A stretch of DNA of 16,422 nucleotides from Blastocladiella britannica (Eukaryota > Blastocladiomycota > Blastocladiomycetes > Blastocladiales > Blastocladiaceae), in assembly GCA_025349905.2 (NCBI GenBank), contig MU624946.1:1-16422 (forward strand), read 5' to 3'. Below the pieces are notes generated by a model. It worked only from the letters and a program-made list of their open reading frames with translations. It ran no database searches and had not been told where the DNA came from. Made by a program: the position numbers and the translations under genes. Shown here one piece after another: positions 8,927 through 16,422 of the stretch; positions within the stretch are counted from its first letter, which is position 1; every line of letters begins with the position of its first letter.

Positions 8927-10633
8927 ATGGCTATGAATTTCAACTTTGGCAGTACTGTGTACTCGTATTATTATTCTGACGGTGGTCGTTGACTGATCCA
9001 TATTAATCAACAGCCCCAACACCAGCTGGAGGAGCAGCCGCACTGGGCGTACCGGCCTCCTTTGGTGCCCCCGCCAACAGCGGCCCCGCCTCGGCCCCCG
9101 CCACCGGCGCTCCAGGCTTTAACTTTGGCGCCAACGCAGGCGCACCCGCGTCTCGTCCCGCGACCCCGGCCCTGACTGGTTTTGGCGTCACGCCTGCCGT
9201 AACTTCTGCTGGTGCTGTCCCGGGCGGCTTTGGCGGGTTCGGTGCAGCTGCTGCTAAACCGCCTACGATCACCACTGGTTTCGGCGGGGCTGGCTTCGGT
9301 GCTGCTGCTGGGACCCCGAAACCGGCGGGTGGATTTGGGTTGGCTCCCCTAGGGGGTGGTGCAGCTGCAGGAGCAGCCCCGGCTGCGAGTCGGTTCGGGT
9401 TTGGAGGTGTTGCTGGCGGATCGTTGACTCTGGGCGCCGGTGCTGGCGCGTCTGGGTTCCAGCGTCAGCAGCAGCAACAGCAGCAGCAGCAGCAGCAGAT
9501 GATCATGGTGCCGGCCAATTGTACGCTACCAATCATCTTCTTCTCGAATAACCATGGATCTGACTTGAAGAAAAAAAAAAAAATTTCAGACCCGCAAGTC
9601 GCGCCGTCCACGCCCGAGTCCAAGCTAGCGGCCATCAAGGCCGCATGGGACGCCGAGTCCCCCTCGTGCCAGTTCAAGCACTATTTTTACATGACGGTGC
9701 ACCCGGACGAGGTCAAGTTCTATGGCCCGGGCCCACGCGACGTGCCAGCCGAGTACGAGAATGCGCAAAAGAAGTCGCCTGATCCGACGTGGTATGTTTT
9801 TTTTTTTTTTATCCTTGCCATTCCTTTTTTTTGCCACTCACTTTAAAATGGACTACAGCACGGTCCCGGCCCTCGCCGTCGGCTTCGGCGACTTACAAGC
9901 GCGTTCGGCCGCGCAGCAGCAGCACCTGACGACATTGGTCACGCGGACCAAAGAGATCGCCATCACCGTTGCCGATGCGCGGTCGCTGCACGCCGCGCAC
10001 AATGGCCCGCGGATCGCCGAGGCCCGTCGCAAATTGCAAGCTACGACGGCGCGCGCACTGCGCGTCATGCTCACCATGCACCGCGCCCAGACGGCCGGAC
10101 GCGCGGTCGCGGGCGAGTCGGAAGTGCGGTTGCGGGAAGTGCTGGCGCGCGTCGGCCGCGCGGTGAAAGGATCTTCATCACTGTCGTCAGACATGGACAT
10201 CACCGCCGGTTCTGGGGGCAGTTCGTTTGCAGTGGAGTCGATGCGCGATGCGGCCACTGGCGGCAATGGTGGATGGCCATCAGCTAGTGGTGCACTGCCG
10301 CCGGCGCCGGGCCGCCGCGCTGACCTGGCCGCGCGTGTCGGCGCCATGTGGTCCGCGGTGCTAGTGGTTCCCGACCGGCGCGCCGAGTCGGCGTCGGCGG
10401 CGGCGGCCAATGCGAATGCGAACGGGACCACGATGGCCACAGCGGCGGCGGGAGCGCTGGCGGCGGTGTTGTCGGAAGAGGCCACGGGCATTCAGCACGT
10501 GGTTGCCGCGCTGCAAAAGGACGCCAAGGACGTCGAGACCATGCGCAAGGCGTTGGCCGAGACGTCAACACGAGTTACCTCGAGTACGGCGGGCACCACG
10601 GTGGGGGCAGAATCGACTTCATTGCGCTGGTAA
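8927..10633 (+). CDS. NUP54: FG nucleoporin NUP54/Nup57, 502 aa, 4 exons
   Basis: NUP54 (yeast Nup57) is part of the central-channel Nup62-Nup58-Nup54 complex of the nuclear pore. Exons 8927..8951, 9014..9520, 9590..9791 and 9859..10633 give 503 codons. Exon 1 is only 25 nt (MAMNFNFG). Residues 1-170 form a Gly/Ala/Pro-rich FG domain with FG, GFG and FNFG repeats and an 11-Gln run. The conserved NUP54 region follows: SCQFKHYFYMTVHPDEVKFY, then PDPTC across the third junction, then TVPALAVGFGDLQAR. The C-terminal coiled coil ends with IQHVVAALQKDAKDVETMRK, where the family has its conserved terminal helices. Length is near that of human NUP54. Introns are 62, 69 and 67 nt; the first ends TATTAATCAACAG with a clear branch site. 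Intron 2 is in frame without a stop, so retention would insert 23 residues. Confidence 0.92.
9466..9498 (+). repeat. CAG/CAA repeat encoding 11 glutamines in NUP54
   Basis: Eleven Gln codons, ten CAG and one CAA, lie between the FG domain and the conserved region (about residues 160-170 of the spliced protein). Confidence 0.9.
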
Positions 10634-10656
10634 GGAATAAAATATTTATATAATGA
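10634..10656. terminator. Shared 3'-end region of NUP54 and CHMP7
   Basis: Only 23 AT-rich bp separate the two stop codons. A canonical AATAAA lies at 10636-10641 on the plus strand for NUP54. The 3' untranslated region of each gene must run into the coding region of the other, so the mRNAs overlap antisense. Confidence 0.6.
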
Positions 10657-12367
10657 TCACTCGGCCGGGACCAGCGCATTGGCCGAGACGCGGCGGCGTT
10701 TGCGAACCGGCTCAACCCCTTCACCATTGGTATCGTCACCTTCGGCCTCCACTTCCAGCGCTCGCCGAGCCGCATGCTGATTTGACGCCGCCGCCAACAA
10801 CGGCGGAACGGTCTCGCGCTCCTCCTGCGGCCGATCTGACATCGGCACCACCGACACAGCCACTGGCACCACCGAGGGCACACCCGGTGCCGCCAACACC
10901 TGCTCCGCAACCAACGCCTCCAGCTCGCGCTCCAACTCATCCTCATCGACCACCGTTCCCGAAGCGGACTCGGCCGACCGGTACCCAGCGGCCAACGCGT
11001 CGTCGACGTCGCGCGCGTCGGCCAGTGCGTCCGCCAGTGCGTCCATGGTCGCGTCAGTCTGTTCGACCGACGGCACCAGCGCACGTAACGCTGTGGCCCC
11101 CGCAGTCACCGCCCCGACCACCGCGGCGTCCGAGTCGGCGGCATCGATCGCGTGCGCGACGGCCGTCAACGTGTCCAACGCCGCGTGCCGCTTGCTGGCG
11201 ACGGATTCCAGCGCGCGTTTGCGGGCGAGGGAGCGGAGGGCCGCCGGTTTGCGTTTTCCGGCGAGGTGCGTGCGGGCTTCGGCCAGAGCTCTATCGGTTC
11301 CATGAGATCAATAAATGAAAGGAAAAGAAGAGGAAAAATAAAAAAAAACGTGCACGTCGGCCTTGGCCTCCACGTCCGCCGCCTGCCGCGCAACCAGCTC
11401 GGCCGCGGTCTTGACCCGAAACGCGTGCCGGTCCACGTCGGCAATGGAGACGGCCGTGCCTTCATCGCTCGCGCGTGCCAGCTTTACCATGGTTGTTGTC
11501 CCAGTGGAAGATTGGTCGATCGCCAACACTCCGCGCCGGGCCGCGTGCGCCAGCAGCAGCTCGATGTCGGCGCGCGAGAGACCCGCGGAGTGTAACCCGG
11601 CGCGGTCCAAGAGTTCGGAAGGTGTCAGCAGTGCGTCCAGGCGCGACGCGGTGTTGCGGGCTACGGTGGCGAGAAGGGAGACGTCGGCCTTTCAACATTT
11701 CAAAATGGTGTCAGCGACAGGAATGTGTACGTGACGGAAAAGGGCGCATACATCGACTCGTGCCGGGACCACCAGCGCACCAGCATGCACTTCTTCATCG
11801 ATATTACTACCGCTATCGGACGGATCCACGACCCCCAACGTTGCCAGTCCCCACGTTAAAGGAGCTACCAGAAGTGCCGAGACCAAGGTACCAGTCCAGG
11901 TCGAATTGTGTCGCGGTGTGTCGCGAGCATCGGCCACCAGGAATGCCGACGGATCGGCCAAGTCGCCGTCGCGTTTGAGTGCGGCCTATGTTTTCATTTG
12001 GATAAATGAATGAATTTCTCAAGAAATCTGAGAAGATGTAAATGGTTACCAGAGCGTGAGGAAGGGCTTGCGGAGCAACTCCGTCCACAACCAAAGCACC
12101 AGGTAAAGACTTGGCGTCAACCGTGTACCGCGAGTCAAGACCAACACCCTTGTCGACCACCAGGTCACGTAGCGCAGCGGCCCAGAACCGGAGCTTGGCG
12201 TCGTGCGCGGATGGGTTGACGCGGCGCGCGTGTCGAAACGGGGCCATCATGGACGGGAGGTGGGCGCCGTGCTGGGCTGCCAGGGCCGAAAGTAGGCGCG
12301 AGGGATCCTCTCCCATTTCATAAGATCGGCGTCCTCCTCTTGGCAGTGGTGGTGGTAATGGGTTCAT
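10657..12367 (-). CDS. CHMP7: CHMP7-type ESCRT-III protein, 506 aa, 4 exons
   Basis: CHMP7 (yeast Chm7) is the ESCRT-III protein that seals the nuclear envelope and acts at faulty nuclear pores. Exons complement(10657..11290, 11354..11688, 11752..11985, 12050..12367) give 507 codons. The N-terminal winged-helix part begins with MAPFRHARRVNPSAHDAKLR plus FW (about 41-62), matching the 'vNp...d.Kl.FW' start of CHMP7. PLTWGLATLG and a second winged helix (LSRADIELLLAHAARRGVL) follow. The Snf7 domain runs from about residue 280: ALAEARTHLAGKRKPAALRS, RKRALESVASKRHAALDTL, then DATMDALADALADARDV and DEDELERELEALVAE. A KRRRV basic cluster near the end could be a nuclear-localisation signal. Introns are 64, 63 and 63 nt; the last works in frame only with a GC donor. 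Slightly longer than human CHMP7. Confidence 0.85.
11291..11353 (-). other. Probable GC-AG intron in CHMP7
   Basis: Exon 3 ends GCCGACGT and exon 4 starts AGCTCTGGCC, with 63 nt between that begin GCACGT plus a nine-T run and end CCGATAG. All GT dinucleotides near this junction fall at phase 0, while the only nearby AG acceptors need phase 1 or 2. Only the GC donor, phase 2, restores the Snf7 reading frame (KADV then ALAEARTHLAG). GCACGT differs from the common local donor GTACGT by one base. Confidence 0.65.
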
Positions 12368-12542
12368 TTGATTGAATTTTAAAGAAGAGGAGAAAGGGTC
12401 CGAACAGTAGCGACCGTGTCATGCTTAATTCGGAAAATATTATAGACCGAAGAAAACATCAACAACCTTGACCTTCTCGGCCCATTCTCTCTCGGAATCG
12501 GCTTTTTCGACCCCCTAAAAACCCTTTAAAAAAAAAATCAAT
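12368..12542. promoter_or_regulatory. Divergent promoter between CHMP7 and RPS12
   Basis: 175 bp between start codons. The RPS12 side carries pyrimidine-rich blocks (CATTCTCTCTCGG and CGACCCCCTAAAAACCCTTT), then an A-run just before the ATG. ACCCT-type blocks occur in some fungal ribosomal-protein promoters, but the match here is loose. No clear TATA box is seen. Confidence 0.5.
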
Positions 12543-13034
12543 ATGGCTGATATTGTGGCTGACACTGTCGAGGTTGCTGCCGTCGAGGTTCCCGCCGCCG
12601 CCACCATGACTGTGGAGGATGCCCTCCGTGAGGTGCTGCGCCGTTCGCTCATCCACGACGGTCTGGTCCGTGGTATCCGCGAGTCGGTCAAGGCTCTTGA
12701 CCGGTATGTACTATATATACCTTTATCTTTACGTTGGACTGCTTTAAACTGAAACTGAAAATATTGTAGTCGCGAGGCCCACCTTTGCGTCCTGGCCCAG
12801 TCGTGCGACGAGAAGGAGTACGTGCGCCTGATCGAGGCCCTGTGCGCCGAGCACGGCATTCGTCTCATCAAGGTTCCCGACAACAAGCAGCTCGGCGAGT
12901 GGGCCGGTCTGTGCAAGCTCGACCGCGAGGGCACCGCCCGCAAGGTGGTTGGCGCGTCGGTGGTGGTTGTCAAGAACTGGGGCGAGGAGTCGGAGGCGCT
13001 CAACGTCATTCTCGAGTACTTCAAGTCGCAGTAA
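12543..13034 (+). CDS. RPS12: 40S ribosomal protein eS12 (RPS12), 141 aa, 2 exons
   Basis: A structural protein of the small ribosomal subunit head. Exons 12543..12703 and 12770..13034 join at codon phase 2 across a 66-nt intron (GTATGT...TTGTAG). The protein has the expected variable acidic N terminus, then the near-invariant eS12 body: [76 protein letters not shown] and a [11 protein letters not shown]...EYFK end. Length and order match the eukaryotic family throughout. The start context is CAATATGGCT after an A-run. It lies 110 bp upstream of the UTP16-like gene on the same strand. Confidence 0.98.
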
Positions 13035-13144
13035 TTTATCTTTTAAATATATTGTTGACTTCAACGCAAAATACTATTTGTTTGTTGTATACTGTACTTT
13101 GCGACCAAGTCACGTCTTTCAAGGAAAATTAATACAGAATAATT

Positions 13145-14082
13145 ATGTCCGACTACGACTCTGATAACGACGCGCCCGAAGCCGTGACGCTGTCCACCGC
13201 CCGCTCCACCGCGACTTCGCGTCTGCAAGCCGCACGCGCCGCCGAACGCATCGCCAAGGACGCCAAACGCGATGCCAACCGCGCTCGCGACGCGCAACGC
13301 AAGGCCGCTGTCATTGCTGCGTCTTCCAAGCCATCAAAGAAGGCAAAGCAAAAGCAAAAGCCGGTAAAGGAGGAACAGGAAGATGCTGAGGATGAGAGCG
13401 GACTGCCCGCTGCGTTGGTGCAGCAACTGGCGGCACGCGAGCAAGCAGAGGCCGAGGAGGAGAAGGAGGAGGAGGAGCAACAGTTCGTATCTACTCAATC
13501 TCAAGTCGCTGGACTGGACCTCACGTACATTTCTATATGATAGATCGCGCAAGCGGCCAGGGAACCTCATCACGTTCGATTCCGACGACGATTCCGGCGA
13601 TGAAGGTGATGCAAGTAGCCTGGCGCGTATGGCAGCGCTGGCAGCCGACATGTACGGTGACGACGACTCGGACGACGAGGATCAGTCTGGCAGCGACAAC
13701 GAGGACAACGTTACGGACCGCAAGCGGTACATATCCTTCTTTCTTCACCGTCCAACCATTCACTCTTCAAAAAACAAATGGAAACAGGACAAACCATGGT
13801 ATTCGAGTGGTGGCTCTGGACTCGCCCGCGCTTCCACCGGCGCCATCGTCGTCGGCCATGGCATTTGCGAACCGCACCACCCGCCGTGGCGCAAGTGGGA
13901 GTGTTCGTCGCGCACCCGTGACGGCGGTTCTGTCGCACAAGCACCGCATGCAACCCGCGCTGGCGTTCACGCATCGCACGGGCGTGCCCACCAAGTCGGG
14001 TAGGCCGCTGGTGGTGGTGACGCAGGACCAGAAGAAGAAGAACAAGGACAAGAAGAAGGCGAAGCGTGCGCGGTTGGCTTAA
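13145..14082 (+). CDS. UTP16/BUD21-like U3 snoRNP-associated protein, 269 aa, 3 exons
   Basis: Probably a nucleolar U3 snoRNA-associated protein (UTP16/BUD21 type) of the small-subunit processome. Exons 13145..13486, 13554..13726 and 13788..14082 give 270 codons. The N terminus SDYDSDNDAPEAVTLSTARS has the 'DDAPE.Vs.s' start of that family, followed by an Ala/Arg/Lys helix, a KPSKKAKQKQKP cluster and a Glu-rich tract. Exon 2 is acidic (ITFDSDDDSGDEG). The third exon has RVVALDSPALPPAPSSSAM, then RRAPVTAVLSHKHR and a Lys-rich tail (KKKNKDKKKAKRARLA). Intron 1 (67 nt) keeps frame only if it ends at GCGCAAG rather than the earlier GATAG, so that junction is the least certain. Intron 2 is 61 nt (GTACAT...AACAG). 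Family assignment rests on short motifs and composition. Confidence 0.6.
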
Positions 14083-14326
14083 ATAGTATAATATGTGACC
14101 TTGCATCGATGGTATGATTGGCTGCAGCGTCAGTCAGTGCGTCATTGGACGCGAGTTTCATCTTTTTCGCTTGAATTAAGTGGGGGCGATTATTGCCATG
14201 TCCACGTCTAAACAAAAACAAAAACAAAAAAAGTACAAATAGGCAGCGCATCCTCGCCCCCTTTCACACGACTTCTCTTTAGCTGCCGTTCTGCATCTCC
14301 GTTTTTTACACACAAATCTTACCACC
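14083..14326 (+). promoter_or_regulatory. Promoter region of the BTB gene with TACAAATA element
   Basis: 244 bp without a gene. TACAAATA at 14234-14241, 85 bp before the ATG, is a TATA-like element also found before the next gene. Two inverted CCAAT boxes (ATTGG at 14117-14121 and 14144-14148) lie further up, and an AAACAAAAAC repeat directly precedes the TATA-like site. The start context ACCACCATGTCC is Kozak-like. Confidence 0.5.
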
Positions 14327-15610
14327 ATGTCCCTCTCTGTACGTCCTTTTATATCTTCATCCACAAAAAAAGAGGAAGCAGCGTCACTCAAAACTACAAA
14401 AAAAAAGATCTGGTTCACTGGCCCCGTCACCTCCACGTCCCCCTCGACGGCCGACCGTCCGTCGACCACGTTCCACCGGTACGAGACCAAGAACAATGTG
14501 TACTCGAACGCCAACTGGACCGCGCGCACGCCCGAGGCCACGCTTCCGACCATGTCGGGCGTCGACTCTGGCATCAAGTACTATGCGTCGCTGGTGACCA
14601 TGGAGCGCGACTCGTGGGCCAACATGGCTGTTGGGCTGCACTTTGAGGTGTCGGCAGGCGGGTCGCGCACCGGCAAGTCCCCCGGCGCATTCATTGCCCG
14701 CATGGTGATCACGCACGGCGAAATCCGGACCCCGCTGGCGCTGTTTGTGCCCGCGTCGGCGACCGACCCGTCGGCTGACCCGGCTGGACCCGCCACCCCG
14801 CTGGCGTCCGACTGCCAGGGCGGGTTTATCGGCAAAATGGTCACGATTGCGTCCAACCCGGAGGCCACGCACGCGTCGGTCAAGATCTCGGTCGAATTTG
14901 TGCCTGTCGCCACGGGCGCGCCCGCGGTGCCAGTGTACATGCCCGCGTCGCGCGGGATGCTCGAGTTCCTGGACGCCGAGGGTGGCGTGTGCGACACCGA
15001 GCTTCGCGCTGGGGATATCGGCAATGCGCCCATTGGTGTCTCGCGGGTGGTGCTGGCGGCGTCGTCGGCGTTCTTCCGCAAGCTGTTCAACGACGTGCCT
15101 GTTGTTTCTTCGACTGCGGTTGTCGTCGCGGACAAGCCCAAGCCCGAGGCCACGGACGCGACCGACTCGGCCGCCGCCACCCCGGCCCCACCCACCCCCG
15201 AGCTGGCCGCGACCGAAGCCCCCTCCGCCCCTGCCTCGTCCGCGGCCCACTGGTCCGAGGCCCGTGCCGTGGCCGCGCACCGTCCGATTGCGCTTCCCAA
15301 CTGGTCGGTGGCCGCTTTGGTGCTGTCGCTGATCCACATGTACAGTGGGTGGGTCCCGGGACGCACTCTGCCCGCCGACGCGGTGCGGGTGCTGCGCAAG
15401 CACAAGGTGGCGATTGACGCCATGGACGCGGACGAGTGGCGCGAGGTTTACAAGCTGGCGCGGATGCTGGAGCTGCGCGGGTTTGCGGCGGCAGTCAACC
15501 GGCAAATGGCGCGGGTACTGGACCTCGAGCACCGCCGTCTGATGGAGCAGGAGGCGCTCGAGTCGGGTGGGGTTCTTGCGGCCGAGAGCGACGTGGATGA
15601 CGAGATCTGA
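14327..15610 (+). CDS. BTB/POZ domain protein, possibly MATH-BTB, 404 aa, 2 exons
   Basis: BTB proteins dimerise and often serve as CUL3 ubiquitin-ligase adaptors. Exon 1 is only 12 nt (14327..14338, MSLS); exon 2 is 14408..15610. The 69-nt intron (GTACGT ... nine A, then G) has no in-frame stop, so the whole stretch reads as one frame, but its splice signals fit. The BTB core is visible: GVSRVVLAASSAFFRKLFND, then NWSVAALVLSLIHMYSGWVP, then DEWREVYKLARMLELRGFAA. A Pro/Ala/Thr-rich insert of about 65 residues (about 233-298) splits the BTB fold between these two halves. The N-terminal 200 residues alternate strands (YYASLVTMERDSWANMAVGL, FIARMVITHGEI, SVKISVEFVPV) in a way that could be a MATH-type sandwich, but this is not certain. 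GC3 is very high. Confidence 0.8.
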   Translation: MSLSVRPFISSSTKKEEAASLKTTKKKIWFTGPVTSTSPSTADRPSTTFHRYETKNNVYSNANWTARTPEATLPTMSGVDSGIKYYASLVTMERDSWANMAVGLHFEVSAGGSRTGKSPGAFIARMVITHGEIRTPLALFVPASATDPSADPAGPATPLASDCQGGFIGKMVTIASNPEATHASVKISVEFVPVATGAPAVPVYMPASRGMLEFLDAEGGVCDTELRAGDIGNAPIGVSRVVLAASSAFFRKLFNDVPVVSSTAVVVADKPKPEATDATDSAAATPAPPTPELAATEAPSAPASSAAHWSEARAVAAHRPIALPNWSVAALVLSLIHMYSGWVPGRTLPADAVRVLRKHKVAIDAMDADEWREVYKLARMLELRGFAAAVNRQMARVLDLEHRRLMEQEALESGGVLAAESDVDDEI

Positions 15611-15703
15611 TGCGTTGTTCATAATTTTGTGGCGTTTTTTGGGGGGGGCGCATTTGGGAAAGTAAACGTTTCATTTTGACTTTTTTTTCTGGGATTTCAC
15701 GAA

Positions 15704-15717
15704 GGGTACAAATACCC
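15704..15717 (+). promoter_or_regulatory. GGGTACAAATACCC inverted repeat, TATA-like
   Basis: A perfect 5-bp inverted repeat (GGGTA/TACCC) with a CAAA centre. It contains the same TACAAATA octamer as the BTB promoter and starts 77 bp before the ATG at 15781. The 170-bp gap 15611-15780 also holds a run of eight G (about 15641-15648), a T-run and GTAAACG. Confidence 0.45.
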
Positions 15718-15780
15718 TCGACCATCCTCCACGACGTTCTCTGCTCCATACCATTCCATTCAATTCAAAGCAATCTCATC

Positions 15781-16308
15781 ATGGCTCGCAAGTCCTCTGT
15801 CCAATCCATCGTTGCCTCCACCACCTCCACTATTGGTACCGCTTTCACGCCAACTCATTCCGAGCAATCGCTTCCAAAGCCGGCAGTGACTCCCAAGCAG
15901 CCAATGGAACAGCACCTTCCAGTGATTCCTGCCCCCACCAAGCGTACCCAACCCAAGATGAAAATGTGTCCCCAATACCAACAACACGTGGGCCTGGATC
16001 AGGCGTACCAGGCATTCATTCGCCAGGTGGTGGTGCAGGCCGGCGTCTCCAAGCGCGTGCACTCGGCTACTTCTCGTCCTTCTTCATCCAGTCCATCCAG
16101 TCCGTCGTCAAGTGGCGACAAGTCCGTTCGTCGTACGGTCGTGACTCACACTCAATCAACCATTCCCAAGGAGAAGGTTGGATCCTGGGGAACGCGCGCA
16201 CCATCCACAGAGACTGCGACCGCCAAGACTCAGCAGCAGATGCTAGGATCAGCGCAAATGCGGTCGCCGTCGCCACTGCACCACCGCGCTCGTCGCTCCC
16301 ATGTGTAA
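15781..16308 (+). CDS. Unrecognised Ser/Pro/Thr-rich basic protein, 175 aa
   Basis: Not recognised. A single exon runs from the ATG at 15781 (MARKSSVQSIVASTTSTIGT) to TAA at 16306-16308. An in-frame upstream ATG at 15676 precedes the TATA-like element, so I prefer 15781. Most of the protein is low-complexity and likely disordered. One more ordered stretch, about residues 60-98 (CPQYQQHVGLDQAYQAFIRQ, then VVVQAGVSKRVHSATS), contains the only helical-looking segment. The C terminus has SP-dipeptides and ends in RARRSHV, basic and possibly nuclear. SP and TP sites could be targets of proline-directed kinases, but this is composition only. Upstream TACAAATA and a possible cell-cycle motif pair downstream are described separately. 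Confidence 0.6.
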   Translation: MARKSSVQSIVASTTSTIGTAFTPTHSEQSLPKPAVTPKQPMEQHLPVIPAPTKRTQPKMKMCPQYQQHVGLDQAYQAFIRQVVVQAGVSKRVHSATSRPSSSSPSSPSSSGDKSVRRTVVTHTQSTIPKEKVGSWGTRAPSTETATAKTQQQMLGSAQMRSPSPLHHRARRSHV

Positions 16309-16422
16309 ACCCAAGTGTAACACAATATCCCCCCACTAATCTGTATCATGTATTGACTTTTTCGTGAAAAATGAAACAAAGCGAAAAGTCGGCGCCAAAT
16401 TTTGCCCACTTCCCACGAATCC
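16309..16422. promoter_or_regulatory. Intergenic end of window with SCB-like and E2F-like sites
   Basis: No gene seen. TTTCGTG (reverse of CACGAAA, the SBF/SCB core) lies at 16360-16366 and GCGCCAAA (reverse of TTTGGCGC, the E2F core) at 16392-16399. They may belong to a gene starting beyond the window. Confidence 0.35.

Noticed and set aside
10653..11318. Pro/Arg-rich plus-strand frame opposite CHMP7 exon 4
   Set aside because: Low-complexity shadow of the GC-rich CHMP7 coding strand. The minus strand has a full Snf7 domain with splice sites that keep frame.
14384..15622. Long open frames antisense to the BTB gene (up to 412 codons)
   Set aside because: They mirror a very GC3-rich gene, where antisense stops are rare. 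Composition is Arg/Gly/His-rich with no family resemblance, while the plus strand has clear BTB motifs.
15641..15648. G-run as a G-quadruplex or telomere-like signal
   Set aside because: A single run of eight G without further G-tracts nearby cannot form an intramolecular four-tract quadruplex of the usual kind, and no telomeric repeat is present.

Overview
The window looks like nuclear DNA from a compact, GC-rich genome of an early-diverging fungus. The evidence is single-copy eukaryotic housekeeping genes, a nuclear tRNA gene with a Pol III T-run, and 22 very short spliceosomal introns (56-78 nt in my models). Intergenic gaps are often under 200 bp. A decayed ankyrin-like gene of a type I associate with Blastocladiomycota (Allomyces/Catenaria) suggests that phylum. 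This placement is inference, not proof.

Layout. 4-585 (-): unrecognised Ala-rich protein with a good TATA box. 869-2780 (+): pseudogene of an ankyrin-like repeat protein, broken by an in-frame stop and several frameshifts. 2861-2932 (+): tRNA-Gly(CCC). 3027-5332 (-): GAA1/GPAA1, the GPI-transamidase subunit, 8 exons. 5424-5993 (+): unknown small protein, divergent from GAA1. 6025-7006 (-): mitochondrial ribosome-binding factor A (RBFA), 4 exons. 7022-8773 (-): BUD22/SRFBP1-type nucleolar protein with RGG arms, ending only 15 nt before RBFA starts. 8927-10633 (+): FG nucleoporin NUP54/Nup57, 4 exons. 10657-12367 (-): CHMP7-type ESCRT-III protein, 4 exons, one intron apparently GC-AG. 12543-13034 (+): ribosomal protein eS12. 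13145-14082 (+): UTP16/BUD21-like nucleolar protein. 14327-15610 (+): BTB/POZ protein with a four-codon first exon. 15781-16308 (+): unknown Ser/Pro-rich protein.

Themes. Several genes serve ribosome production: BUD22 and UTP16-like (18S rRNA processing), eS12 (small subunit) and RBFA (mitochondrial small subunit). NUP54 and CHMP7, a nuclear-pore component and the nuclear-envelope ESCRT-III protein that acts at defective pores, are convergent with 23 bp between stop codons. Genes alternate in divergent pairs sharing 91-175 bp promoters and convergent pairs with 23-31 bp between stops.

No clearly new multi-gene system is visible. The most unusual signals are in gene expression: half of the 5' splice sites begin GTAC instead of GTAA/GTAT, one intron seems to use GCACGT, and BUD22 and RBFA lie in the same frame with 15 nt between them. 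All exon models were made by hand from reading frame, splice motifs and family resemblance. No alignment was run.
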